A stretch of DNA of 64,000 bases from Mesorhizobium sp. M2E.F.Ca.ET.219.01.1.1 (GCF_004016445.2 NZ_SADT02000004.1:512500-576499); one strand, 5' to 3'. Shown: positions 52,458 through 61,145, counted from the first letter of the stretch. The notes: generated from the sequence alone by a model not told the origin. Made by a program: numbers and translations.

Positions 52458-54904
52458 GGCTGTGGATCCTTTCCAGGTTCGAAAACAGTGAGATCGGGAA
52501 TGAGGTCGGCGGCCCAGCCGATGCCGCGGGCACGCAGCCAGGCCGCCAGGAAGCCGTCGCGGCCGTGCTCGGCGAGAATGGTGCCAATCAAGGCCTGATC
52601 GCTCTTCGAGGACGCGGCGCAAAGTGCCAGCCCGACCTCGGACAGGCCGAGCTCGAAGAGCCGGTTGCCGCGGCGGGACTGGCAGTAATAATCGCGCTTG
52701 GGTGTGGCGCGCGCCAGGATCTCGATCTGGCGGTCGTTCAGGCCGAAGCGGCGATAGATGGCGGTAATCTGCGGCTCGATCGCGCGCTCATTTGGCAACA
52801 GAAGCCGGGTTGGGCAGCTTTCGATGATCGCCGGAGCGATCGCCGAATTGTCGATATCGGAGAGTGACTGGGTGGCAAACACGACGCTGGCATTCTTCTT
52901 GCGCAGCGTCTTCAGCCACTCACGCAACTGTCCTGTGAACGCGTCATCGTCCAGCGCAAGCCAGCCTTCGTCGATGATGAGCAGCGTTGGACGGCCGTCG
53001 AGCCGGTCGCCGATGCGATGAAACAGATAGGACAGAACGGCCGGCGCGGCCGGCGTGCCCACCAGACCCTCGATTTCGAACGACTGCACGGATGCATGGC
53101 CGAGATGCTCCGCCTCCGCGTCCAGCAACCGGCCATGAGCGCCGCCGACGCAGTAGGGACGAAGCGCCTGCTTCAGGTCATTGGCCTGCAAAAGCACGCT
53201 GAGCCCGGTGATGGTACGCTCCTCGACGGGAGCCGAGGCGAGCGATGTCAGCGCCGCCCAGATATGCTCCTTGGCGTCGGGCGTGATCTGGATCCCCTCG
53301 CGCGTCAGGATTGCGACGATCCAGTCAGCCGCCCAGGCCCGCTCGTAGGTGTTATGGATGCGCGCGAGCGGCTGCAGCGAAACGGAGGCCCGCATGCCTT
53401 CGGTGATGTGACCGCCGAGATCATGCCAGTCACCGCCCATGGCGAGCGTCGCGGCGCGGATCGACCCGCCGAAGTCGAAAGCGAAGATCTGAGCATCGCG
53501 GTAGCGGCAAAACTGCAGCGCCATCAGCGCCAGAAGCACAGATTTGCCGGCGCCGGTGGGGCCGACGACCAGGGTGTGGCCGACATCGCCGACATGAAGG
53601 ACCAGCCGGAACGGGGTCGAGCCTTCGGTCTTGCCGTAAAGCAAGGGAGGACTGACCAGATGCTCGTCCCGTTCCGGCCCCGCCCACACGGCAGACAGCG
53701 GTATCATGTGGGCGAGATTGAGCGTTGAGATGGGAGGCTGGCGGACATTGGCATAGGCGTGCCCGGGCAAGGAGCCGAGCCAGGCGTCGACGGCGTTGAC
53801 GGTTTCGGCAATCGCGGTGAAGTCGCGACCCTGGATGACCTTTTCGACCAGCCGCAACTTCTCGTCTGCCACGCGCGGGTCGGGGTCCCAGACCGCGACG
53901 GTGGCGGTGACATGAGCCATGCCCGCCATGTCGGCACCGAGCTCCTGCAGCGCCGTGTCGGCGTCGGCCGCCTTGTTGGCGGCGTCGGTGTCGAGAAGCG
54001 CTGACGCCTCATTGGTCATAACCTCCTTCAAAATCGAGGCGATGCTCTTGCGCTTGGCGAACCATTGCCGCCGTATCCTGGTCAGCAGGCGGACAGCGTC
54101 GACCTTGTCGAGCAGGATCGCTCGGGTCGACCAACGGTAGGGGAAGGCCAGCCGATTGAGGTCATCAAGAAGGCCGGGGGTTGTGGCGGTCGGGAAGCCG
54201 ACAATCGTCAGCACACGAAGATGCTTGTCGCCAAGCCGCGGCTCGAGGCCGCCGGCCAGCGGCTCGTCGGCCAGCAGCGCGTCGAGATAGATCGGCGTCT
54301 CGGGGATATGCACGCGATGGCGTTTGGTCGAGACCGTCGAATGCAGGTAGGTCAGCGTTTCGCCGTCATCGAGCCATCGGCATTCCGGCATGAATCCGTC
54401 CAGCAGGGCCAGCACGCGCTCTGTTCGGTCGACAAAGGCGCGCACGAACTCGCCCGGGTCGGCGCTCGACTGATCGCGGCCCTCATAGAGCCAACCCTCT
54501 GCGCGCGTGGCATCATCGGGCGGCGGCAGGAAGACGAATGTGAGAAAGTAGCTCGATACGAAGTGAACGCCTTGCTCATCGAAGTCGGCCTTGCGCTCGG
54601 CATCCAGCAGGCCGGAGGCCGCATCGGGAAACTGGCTCTCGGGATAGGAAGCCGCTTCGTGCCGCTGCGCTTCGACGAAGATGCTCCAGCCGGAGCCTAG
54701 ACGGCGAAAGGCATTGTTGATGCGCGAGGCGACCGCGACAAGCTCCGCCGCGACGGCGGAGTCGAGATCTGGCCCGCGAAACCGCGCGGTGCGCTGGAAA
54801 CTGCCGTCCTTGTTGAGCACGACACCCGGCGCGACCAGTGCCGCCCAAGGCAGATAATCGGCAAGGCGAGCGGCGGTCCGACGGTATTCGGCAAGGCTCA
54901 TCAT
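52454..54904 (-). CDS. trbE: TrbE (VirB4-like) conjugation ATPase
   Basis: 816 residues. The N-terminal CagE/VirB4 domain begins MMSLAEYRRTAARLADYLPW. Walker A is GPTGAGKSVLLALMAL (about residue 447) and Walker B LLIIDEGWLALDDD (about 641), followed by FATQSLSDIDNSAIAPAI. TrbE powers assembly of the mating channel and pilus. It lies 9 bp after trbD and overlaps trbJ. No frameshift is seen. Confidence 0.95.
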   Translation of the reverse strand: MMSLAEYRRTAARLADYLPWAALVAPGVVLNKDGSFQRTARFRGPDLDSAVAAELVAVASRINNAFRRLGSGWSIFVEAQRHEAASYPESQFPDAASGLLDAERKADFDEQGVHFVSSYFLTFVFLPPPDDATRAEGWLYEGRDQSSADPGEFVRAFVDRTERVLALLDGFMPECRWLDDGETLTYLHSTVSTKRHRVHIPETPIYLDALLADEPLAGGLEPRLGDKHLRVLTIVGFPTATTPGLLDDLNRLAFPYRWSTRAILLDKVDAVRLLTRIRRQWFAKRKSIASILKEVMTNEASALLDTDAANKAADADTALQELGADMAGMAHVTATVAVWDPDPRVADEKLRLVEKVIQGRDFTAIAETVNAVDAWLGSLPGHAYANVRQPPISTLNLAHMIPLSAVWAGPERDEHLVSPPLLYGKTEGSTPFRLVLHVGDVGHTLVVGPTGAGKSVLLALMALQFCRYRDAQIFAFDFGGSIRAATLAMGGDWHDLGGHITEGMRASVSLQPLARIHNTYERAWAADWIVAILTREGIQITPDAKEHIWAALTSLASAPVEERTITGLSVLLQANDLKQALRPYCVGGAHGRLLDAEAEHLGHASVQSFEIEGLVGTPAAPAVLSYLFHRIGDRLDGRPTLLIIDEGWLALDDDAFTGQLREWLKTLRKKNASVVFATQSLSDIDNSAIAPAIIESCPTRLLLPNERAIEPQITAIYRRFGLNDRQIEILARATPKRDYYCQSRRGNRLFELGLSEVGLALCAASSKSDQALIGTILAEHGRDGFLAAWLRARGIGWAADLIPDLTVFEPGKDPQP

Positions 54905-54913
54905 GGCTGCGCC

Positions 54914-55195
54914 TCAAACCGACAGATGCGCCGGCAGCCGCAGGTGCCGGCGTCCAACCTCGAAGAAGAGTGGATCGCGCCTCGCAGCCCACACCGCCGT
55001 GAGATGCCCGATTGCCCAGATGAGGAGCCCGACGACCCACAGCCGCAGCCCAAGGCCAACAGCGCCAGCCAGCGTGCCGTTCAGGATTGCGATTGCACGC
55101 GGCGCGCCTCCGAGCAGGATCTGCTCGGTCAGTGCCCGGTGGACAGGCACCGTCCAGCCCGGCACCGCGTCGAGCTGTTCGAAAGCGGTTGCCAT
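54914..55195 (-). CDS. trbD: TrbD (VirB3-like) conjugation protein
   Basis: 93 residues (MATAFEQLDAVPGWTVPVHRALTEQ...). Two closely spaced helices (AIAILNGTLAGAVGLGLRLWVVGLLIWAIGHL) are typical of VirB3/TrbD, which works with the TrbE ATPase. Its start overlaps the trbC stop in TGATG. The same frame is continuous with trbB upstream, without a stop in between. Confidence 0.92.
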   Translation of the reverse strand: MATAFEQLDAVPGWTVPVHRALTEQILLGGAPRAIAILNGTLAGAVGLGLRLWVVGLLIWAIGHLTAVWAARRDPLFFEVGRRHLRLPAHLSV

Positions 55196-56506
55196 CAGAT
55201 CAACGCTCCACCGCCGAAGGAGAAGAACGACAGGAAGAAACTCGAAGCCGCAAAGGCGATCGAAAGGCCAAAGACGATCTGGATCAGCCGGCGGAAACCG
55301 CCCGAACTGTCGCCGAAGGCCAGCGTCAGACCGGTAACGATGATGATGATGACGGCGATGATCTTGGAGACCGGCCCCTCGACCGACTGCAGGATCTTTT
55401 CGAGTGGCTGCTCCCATGGCATTGAGGAACCCGACGCATGGGCCGTCGACGCGACGATGACGTTGGAGGCAATGGCGACGCCGGCCATGGCCAGGCTGCC
55501 GTGGCAGCGCGAAAGCAAGCGGATCATGAGTTTCTCCAGAGTTGATCAGTGTGGCTTCAGCAATGCGGTAATCGCCATCGGGACCAAGACCCTCGACCCG
55601 GACGAGCTCGGTAAGCCGTCGCGCGGCACCGCGTCCCGCGAGCACGGCGACGAGGCTGATGGTGTCGGCGATCAGCGCACGCGGGACAGTGACGACGGCC
55701 TCCTGGATCAGCTGCTCAAGCCGGCGCAGGGCGCCTATGCCGGTGCCGGCATGAAGCGTGCCGATGCCACCGGGATGTCCGGTACCCCATGCTTTCAACA
55801 GGTCCAGGGCTTCGGCGCCGCGTACCTCGCCGATCGGAATGCGATCGGGCCGCAAGCGCAAGGACGAGCGAACCAGGTCGGATAGCGTGGCGACGCCGTC
55901 CTTGGTTCGCATCGCGACGAGGTTGGGCGCCGCGCACTGCAGTTCGCGGGTGTCCTCGATAATGACGACCCGATCCATCCCTTTCGCCACTTCGGCAAGC
56001 AGCGCGTTGGTGAGCGTCGTCTTGCCTGTCGAGGTGCCGCCGGCGACAAGGATGTTCGCGCGCCCGGCAACCGCGGCGCGCAAGATCGCGGCCTGGCCAG
56101 CCGACATGATGCCTGCGGCGACATAGTCATCGAGCGTGAACACGGCGACGGCGGGCTTGCGGATCGCGAAGGCCGCCGCGGCCACGACGGGCGGCAACAG
56201 GCCTTCGAAACGCTCCCCGGTTTGCGGCAGCTCGGCCGACACGCGTGGGGAACGGGAATGGACCTCGGCGCCGACATGATGAGCGACCAGGCGCACAATG
56301 CGCTCGCCCGCGGCAGGCGCCAGCATCTCTCCCGTATCGGCCAAGCCTTCCGACAGCCGATCCACCCAGATCCGGCCATCCGGGTTCAGCATGACCTCAA
56401 CGATCGCGGGATCGTCGAGAAAGCGGGCAATGGCCGGTCCAAGTGCGGTGCGCAGCATTCGCGAGCTGCGCACGCGTCCCTCGGTATTGTCGTTCGATGT
56501 GACCAT
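54914..56506 (-). CDS. trbB: TrbB (VirB11-like) conjugation ATPase, no stop of its own
   Basis: The TrbB domain runs from ATG 56506 to about 55540 (some 320 residues, normal length): RMLRTALGPAIARFLDDPAIVEVMLNPDG at the N terminus, Walker A GGTSTGKTTLTNALL (about residue 156), Asp box ELQCAAPNLVAMRTKDGV and Walker B-region IPIGEVRGAEALDLLKAWGTGHPGG, ending DGDYRIAE. The frame then meets no stop, passes out of register through trbC, and continues in frame with trbD to 54914. A one-base change near 55545 would create the expected stop. TrbB is a hexameric ATPase at the base of the channel. Whether a 530-residue TrbB-TrbD chain is made is unknown. Confidence 0.85.
   Translation of the reverse strand: MVTSNDNTEGRVRSSRMLRTALGPAIARFLDDPAIVEVMLNPDGRIWVDRLSEGLADTGEMLAPAAGERIVRLVAHHVGAEVHSRSPRVSAELPQTGERFEGLLPPVVAAAAFAIRKPAVAVFTLDDYVAAGIMSAGQAAILRAAVAGRANILVAGGTSTGKTTLTNALLAEVAKGMDRVVIIEDTRELQCAAPNLVAMRTKDGVATLSDLVRSSLRLRPDRIPIGEVRGAEALDLLKAWGTGHPGGIGTLHAGTGIGALRRLEQLIQEAVVTVPRALIADTISLVAVLAGRGAARRLTELVRVEGLGPDGDYRIAEATLINSGETHDPLAFALPRQPGHGRRRHCLQRHRRVDGPCVGFLNAMGAATRKDPAVGRGAGLQDHRRHHHHRYRSDAGLRRQFGRFPPADPDRLWPFDRLCGFEFLPVVLLLRRWSVDLMATAFEQLDAVPGWTVPVHRALTEQILLGGAPRAIAILNGTLAGAVGLGLRLWVVGLLIWAIGHLTAVWAARRDPLFFEVGRRHLRLPAHLSV
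55195..55527 (-). CDS. trbC: TrbC (VirB2-like) pilin precursor
   Basis: 110 residues. A long signal peptide (MIRLLSRCHGSLAMAGVAIASNVIVASTAHA) precedes a short mature chain with two hydrophobic helices (IIAVIIIIVTGLTLAF and LIQIVFGLSIAFAASSFFLSF), the usual form of the conjugative pilin, which in Trb systems is cyclised. It lies between trbB and trbD; its stop overlaps the trbD start. Confidence 0.92.
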   Translation of the reverse strand: MIRLLSRCHGSLAMAGVAIASNVIVASTAHASGSSMPWEQPLEKILQSVEGPVSKIIAVIIIIVTGLTLAFGDSSGGFRRLIQIVFGLSIAFAASSFFLSFFSFGGGALI

Positions 56507-56916
56507 GCTGTCCCCGTTTTGACCCCGGAACAGGTCGAACTGTTCCCGGTCGGGACGATCAAAAGAGCCTCGGCGCAGTCCATTCAACGGGTTTCAGCCG
56601 CCGTCGTAGCGTAGCGGGCAAATACCGGCCAACGGCGGTGGCACGCTTCGGCGAGCTATTGCGGCTTTCACCGCAAATACGTTGTATGAAGTATCGCAAT
56701 ATAATGTACATGTTTATTGACATGCGATTCATGCCGGGTTTATGTCATTTCCATCGGTGGCCTGCCGGCACAGGCGACCCTCCTTTTCACGGCGCGGAGG
56801 ATTGCCATGAGGAACGGTATGCAGGGCGCGATTTCCCGGTGCGAAGCCACGTTCCCGAGGCGCGTCGAACCGCAACTGCCATCCTTGCTATCCGCCTCGG
56901 CAAAGACGGGTGACAC
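56507..56916. other. Intergenic region upstream of trbB with AT-rich inverted repeat
   Basis: 410 bp. It contains a TTGCGG/CCGCAA hairpin (56659-56676) and an AT-rich patch with ATCGCA (56693-56698) and TGCGAT (56723-56728) as inverted arms. TTGACA at 56717-56722 and TTATGT 17 bases later could be a plus-strand promoter; TATATT on the minus strand could serve trbB. The genes that normally precede trbB (coupling protein, CopG-like regulator) are absent. Short frames here look non-coding. Confidence 0.45.
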
Positions 56917-57576
56917 GTGAGCATGTTCGACATCTGGCTCGGCATTCTGCAAGGGCTGGGTATCACCGCACAGGTGACGGCCTACGCCTTGGTCTTTGCG
57001 GTCCCCTTCGCGCTCGTCTTCGGCGTCGCCCAGTTTCTTGCCACCGGTCTGACGCGCTTTCTGGTTACCGCCGTGATCGAATTCTGGCGCAGCTCCGCGG
57101 TGGTCGTCCTGCTGTTCGTCTTTTATTACGTGTTGCCGGTACTGGGGATCACTCTCTCGGCGCTCACCGTCAGTGCATTGGTGCTCGGTCTCAACATCGG
57201 CGGCTATGCCAGCCAGGCTGTACGCGCCGGACTGCAGTCTCTTCCCGCCGGCCAACGCGAGGCCGGCATGGCGCTCGGCCTCTCGCGCCCGGCGATCCTG
57301 CTTCTGATCGAGCTGCCGCAGGCGCTAGTCGCCATGAGCCCCACCTTCGTCAACAACCTTATCCAGCTCGTCAAGGCGACTTCGCTTGTCTCACTGGTCA
57401 CACTCACGGACATGACCTTCCGCGCCAAGGAGATCGCGCAGACCGAATACGCTCCGGTCGCGATCTATTCGGCGCTGCTGCTGGCCTTCTTCGTCGTCTG
57501 TTATCCGATCGCGCTCGCTGGCCGCTGGCTGGAGGCACGGGTCAACCCTGAAAAAGGAGCGCCTCGTGGGATTTGA
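56917..57576 (+). CDS. Amino-acid ABC transporter permease
   Basis: 219 residues, HisM/HisQ family, five helices. The EAA loop is QSLPAGQREAGMALGLSRPAI; the helix WRSSAVVVLLFVFYYVLPVLG is the typical second region. Start is GTG 56917 or ATG 56923. It forms a tight operon with a second permease and an ATPase. No substrate-binding protein gene precedes or follows, which is unusual for an importer. Confidence 0.9.
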   Translation: MSMFDIWLGILQGLGITAQVTAYALVFAVPFALVFGVAQFLATGLTRFLVTAVIEFWRSSAVVVLLFVFYYVLPVLGITLSALTVSALVLGLNIGGYASQAVRAGLQSLPAGQREAGMALGLSRPAILLLIELPQALVAMSPTFVNNLIQLVKATSLVSLVTLTDMTFRAKEIAQTEYAPVAIYSALLLAFFVVCYPIALAGRWLEARVNPEKGAPRGI

Positions 57577-58225
57577 CCTCCATTTCGCACTGTCGACCAT
57601 TCCCACCATCATCGGCGCGATTGGAGCTACCCTGCTCGCGACAGTCTTGAGCTGCCTCGGCGCCTCAACGCTTGGCTTCACTTTTGAAATGATCCGCCGC
57701 GGGGGCGGAGCGCCTGGTCTGGCCGTCCGCTTCCTGATCGATTTCATCCGCTCGACGCCGGTACTGGCCTGGCTCTATTTCCTCTATTTCGTCATGCCCT
57801 TCTACGGGATCAGGCTTGGAGCCATGACGGTGGGCATATTGGGGCTAAGCCTCTACTACAGCGGTTATCTGGCGGAGGTGTTCAAAGCGGGCATCGACGC
57901 GATCCCGAACGGCCAGCAGGAAGCAGCCCGGGCATTGTCGCTCACCCGCCGCGATACGATTGTTTTCGTCATCGCGCCCCAGATGTTGCGCAACATCACC
58001 GCGCCGCTCGGCAACTACGTTGTTTCGATCCTCAAGGCGACGCCCTATCTCGCCGTCCTGGCTGTCCCCGAAATGCTCGGACGCGCCTTCGATATCGCCT
58101 CCGAGACCTATCGGTACGCGGAGCCGCTGACCGTCGCCGGCATCCTGTTCCTCGCGCTTGCACTGATCGTTGCTTACGGCGCGAAGCGCGTCGAGCAGCG
58201 CCTGCTTGCAGCTGGACGGCGCTGA
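57566..58225 (+). CDS. Amino-acid ABC transporter permease
   Basis: 219 residues, second permease. The EAA loop reads GIDAIPNGQQEAARALSLTRRDTI, and FIRSTPVLAWLYFLYFVMPFYG is the conserved region. GTG 57566 follows AAAAAGGAGCGCC, overlapping the upstream gene by 11 bases. The ATPase starts at its stop (TGATG). Confidence 0.9.
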   Translation: MGFDLHFALSTIPTIIGAIGATLLATVLSCLGASTLGFTFEMIRRGGGAPGLAVRFLIDFIRSTPVLAWLYFLYFVMPFYGIRLGAMTVGILGLSLYYSGYLAEVFKAGIDAIPNGQQEAARALSLTRRDTIVFVIAPQMLRNITAPLGNYVVSILKATPYLAVLAVPEMLGRAFDIASETYRYAEPLTVAGILFLALALIVAYGAKRVEQRLLAAGRR

Positions 58226-58995
58226 TGCTCGCGCAAGCTCCACACCCAGCCAGTGAAGCCCTCCCCCTTGTGCGAATCGTCGGCCTCAACAAGTGGTTCC
58301 GCGCCCTACAGGTTTTGAAAGACATCGATCTTACGGTACGAGCCGGCTCAAGCATCGTCGTCTGCGGGCCGTCCGGCTCGGGCAAATCGACCTTGATCCG
58401 CTGCATCAACGGTCTTGAGCACTTCCAAAAGGGAACGATCCATCTGGAAGGGACAGCGCTGGGAAGAAATGCTCGCGATACGGCGACGGCGCGCCGGCAA
58501 ACCGGCATGGTGTTCCAGAGCTTCAACCTGTTTCCGCACCTGACAGTGCTCGCCAACTGCACGCTGGCGTTGCGCCGGGTTCTAATGAAGCCGGCGAGCG
58601 AGGCCGCAGAGATCGCGATGCATCACCTGACGGCCGTGCGCATCCCCGAAAAGGCGCAGGCCTACCCGGCCCAGCTCTCGGGGGGCCAACAACAAAGGGT
58701 GGCGATCGCGCGCGCGCTTTGCCTCAATCCTCGCATAATGCTGTTCGACGAGCCGACCTCGGCGCTGGACCCGGAAATGATCAAGGAAGTGCTCGATGTC
58801 ATGGTCTCGCTTGCAGGAAACGGTATGACCATGGTTTGCGTGACGCATGAAATGGGCTTTGCACGCGAAGTCGCGGACGAGATCGTTTTCATGGACGAAG
58901 GCCGCATTGTCCAGCATGCCTCCTCCAGGGACTTTTTTTCTAGAGCCGCTCACCCACGCGCCCAGCTTTTCCTGGACACCATCCTGAGCCATTGA
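58225..58995 (+). CDS. Amino-acid ABC transporter ATP-binding protein (GlnQ-like)
   Basis: 256 residues. Walker A GPSGSGKSTLIRCINGLE, Q loop TGMVFQSFNLFPHLTVL, signature LSGGQQQRVAIARAL, Walker B IMLFDEPTSALDPE and the switch His in MVCVTHEMGFA are all present. It drives the two permeases upstream. The chain is full length for the polar amino-acid class. It might also serve the ATPase-less permeases at 30-32 kb, but that is only a possibility. Confidence 0.93.
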   Translation: MLAQAPHPASEALPLVRIVGLNKWFRALQVLKDIDLTVRAGSSIVVCGPSGSGKSTLIRCINGLEHFQKGTIHLEGTALGRNARDTATARRQTGMVFQSFNLFPHLTVLANCTLALRRVLMKPASEAAEIAMHHLTAVRIPEKAQAYPAQLSGGQQQRVAIARALCLNPRIMLFDEPTSALDPEMIKEVLDVMVSLAGNGMTMVCVTHEMGFAREVADEIVFMDEGRIVQHASSRDFFSRAAHPRAQLFLDTILSH

Positions 58996-59072
58996 TGCCC
59001 GATGCCTTTGAGCCAGTGTGCCGGCACGGGCGCGGGCGGGGGCCAACATAACGATAGGCGGATGCGAGCAGA

Positions 59073-59771
59073 TTACCACTCCGGCGCGAACGCGTAGCCA
59101 GCCGAGCGGACGGTGCGTATGACTTCGCTTCCCACGGATGCCCGGAGCCGTTTGCGCAGCCTGGCTATATGAACGTCGACGCCTCGCACATCAGTGGCGG
59201 CGGCATGTTCAGGCCATGCTGCCGCGACCAATTCCTCGCGGCTGAAGACCTTGCCTGGCCTTGCCAAAAGGCTGCGCAAAAGCTTGAACTCGATCGGAGG
59301 CATGACAATCTCCTTTTGCTTGAAGAATGTCCTGTAGGTCTTTGGTTCCAGTCGGAAATTGCCCTGCACCAGATCCCCCGATTCTGTTTCGCGCGATGAG
59401 TTCGCAAGGCCCGCTTTGCCATGCAGCCAGTTCAGAAGCTGTTCAGGCGCAAAGGGTCGCGAAAATATCTCGTCGATACCAGCCTCGATCAAATCCAGAT
59501 GCAGCTTGCCAGAACGCGGCGCAACCAAGCCTGCGAGAGGCGTTGCTCTTGTCGATTCGGACGACTTCAGCGCCACGCACTGCTTGGCGATTGCGCGGTC
59601 GCCTGGATGACAATCCAGGATGACGGCAAGTGGCACCGCGGCCTTGATGGCGCGCGCGATCTGCTTGTCTGCGGTGATCAGGCGGGTTTCAAAGCCTGCA
59701 ACTGTAAGAATGTGCCCGAAAACGAGGAAAAAGTCCGGGTCCTTCGAAGAGATCAGGACCAGCGGCTTCAT
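59073..59771 (-). CDS. Response regulator with atypical receiver and OmpR/PhoB DNA-binding domain
   Basis: 232 residues from MKPLVLISSKDPDFF. The receiver keeps the phospho-acceptor position (ILDCHPGDRA, Asp53), but the N-terminal acidic pair is replaced by SSKD and the conserved Lys-Pro by FSRPF. The winged-helix output (about 130-232) is intact: MPPIEFKLLRSLLARPGKVFSREELV...DVHIARLRKRL...IRTVRSAGYAF. No histidine kinase is adjacent. It may be regulated without standard phosphorylation. A start at 59801 is possible. Confidence 0.85.
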   Translation of the reverse strand: MKPLVLISSKDPDFFLVFGHILTVAGFETRLITADKQIARAIKAAVPLAVILDCHPGDRAIAKQCVALKSSESTRATPLAGLVAPRSGKLHLDLIEAGIDEIFSRPFAPEQLLNWLHGKAGLANSSRETESGDLVQGNFRLEPKTYRTFFKQKEIVMPPIEFKLLRSLLARPGKVFSREELVAAAWPEHAAATDVRGVDVHIARLRKRLRASVGSEVIRTVRSAGYAFAPEW

Positions 59772-60239
59772 TGAGTCCACCAACCGAGTTTGACGCATCA
59801 TAGGGCTGCCTACCGCGCTAAGGGGCTCAATGACAATATCCCTGCAGTCCTTGTGACTCGTTTACATTCTTTAGGTCGCAACTAAATCCTCATTCGGAAG
59901 GCATTGAGTGTGAGAGGCAGCTTTGCGCCTCAAGTCTGCCGCAGAGATCAGCGTTGCCGTGTCTTGAAAGCAGACGTTGTCGGCGATCACGACGCGTCGC
60001 AGGTGAGTTTGCAACCGAGCCGGCATTCCGAGCATTTCCGGCAATCAATGCGAGCGCTAGCAGCCGATCTTGCAACGGACCTCATAGGAGAAGCGACTGT
60101 TTGCAGCCAGCCTAACAATAGACTTCAACGCTTCTTGGGGAAGCAGGGCCCGACGGGCCAAGGTCCGCGAGAACATTGGCCGCAGCCAATGAAACAAACC
60201 TCACCCCCTTAGATTTGCGCCGGCGGGTTTGATCAGGAG
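59772..60239. other. Intergenic region, no convincing gene
   Basis: 468 bp between two minus-strand genes, more AT-rich at its left side. A plus-strand frame (59904-60212) lacks domain features and a ribosome-binding site. I see no RNA gene or repeat. Confidence 0.45.
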
Positions 60240-61145
60240 TCAGGGTAGCGGGATCGGCTTGTCGCTGAGCGTGCGCAAGTAGGCGATTAGGTTGACCCGT
60301 TCGGTCTCGTCAGGGACACCAGCGATCTCCATCTTCACTCCTGGCGTGGTGAGCATGGGCCCGAAGAGATATCTATTCAGATCCTCATACGTCCACACGC
60401 CTTCCCAGGCGAGCAAAGCCTCGGAATAACTCATTTTTGCCATGGATGCCTTGTCGCGGCCGACGACGCTCCACAAGTTCGGTCCCGTCTTGGTCTCTCC
60501 CTCAGGCTCGTGACTGTGGCAACCGGCACACAGATGGGTGAAGGTGGTTCGGCCTTTTTCGACATCGGCAGAAGCCAACTTCATTGAGATCGGAGCTGGT
60601 GTTGGCAAGACTACGCCGTGGGACACGAGATAGTCGGCAATTTCACGTTGCCCCCTGCTTTTTGCCAGATGGAGGGGTGTCTTTCCGTCCCTTGTCTTCG
60701 CATTCACATCTGCGCCGGCGTCGACCAATGCTTGCACGCAGTCGAGACAACCGAGAGTGACAGCGAAGTGAAGGGCGTTTTCCCGGTTGCTGTGCGAATT
60801 TGGGTTTGCGCCCCTATCCAGCAACAGCTTGATCAAATCGATCCTGCGCTTTGCCAAAGCCGGCATGAGGGCAGGGCCTAAAAGAGGCGTCGGAGCGGCG
60901 TTGACCTCGGCACCGCGATCCAACAGCAGTTTTGCCGCCGCAAAATGTCCGCCCCTGACCGCAAGATAGAGCGGTGTCATGCGCACGTCGCTCTCATCGC
61001 TCTCATCTACGCCGGCGCCTGCATCGAGCGCTGCCGTGATCGCCGCGACATCGCCCTTTTTCGCGGCGTCGTGGATGGCGCCGGCATACGATGCGGTCGG
61101 AACGGGTGCGAGCAGTATTAGACTGAAAAGCAAAACGCAGCGCAT
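60240..61145 (-). CDS. Secreted ankyrin-repeat / cytochrome c fusion protein
   Basis: 301 residues with a signal peptide (MRCVLLFSLILLAPVPTASYA). Residues 23-180 are about five ankyrin repeats (for example KTPLHLAKSRGQREIADYLVSHG). Residues about 195-301 are a class I cytochrome c: CAGCH (Cys206, Cys209, His210), GPNLWSVVGR, WTYEDLNRYL and the distal Met272 in GVKMEIAGVPDETERVNLIAYL. The domains are joined by a Pro-rich linker. The ankyrin part probably docks the cytochrome to a periplasmic partner; none is encoded nearby. The pairing is uncommon. Confidence 0.88.
   Translation of the reverse strand: MRCVLLFSLILLAPVPTASYAGAIHDAAKKGDVAAITAALDAGAGVDESDESDVRMTPLYLAVRGGHFAAAKLLLDRGAEVNAAPTPLLGPALMPALAKRRIDLIKLLLDRGANPNSHSNRENALHFAVTLGCLDCVQALVDAGADVNAKTRDGKTPLHLAKSRGQREIADYLVSHGVVLPTPAPISMKLASADVEKGRTTFTHLCAGCHSHEPEGETKTGPNLWSVVGRDKASMAKMSYSEALLAWEGVWTYEDLNRYLFGPMLTTPGVKMEIAGVPDETERVNLIAYLRTLSDKPIPLP

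Noticed and set aside
59904..60212. 102-codon plus-strand frame in the gap before the ankyrin-cytochrome gene
   Set aside because: No ribosome-binding site, no hydrophobic or domain pattern; composition does not look coding.
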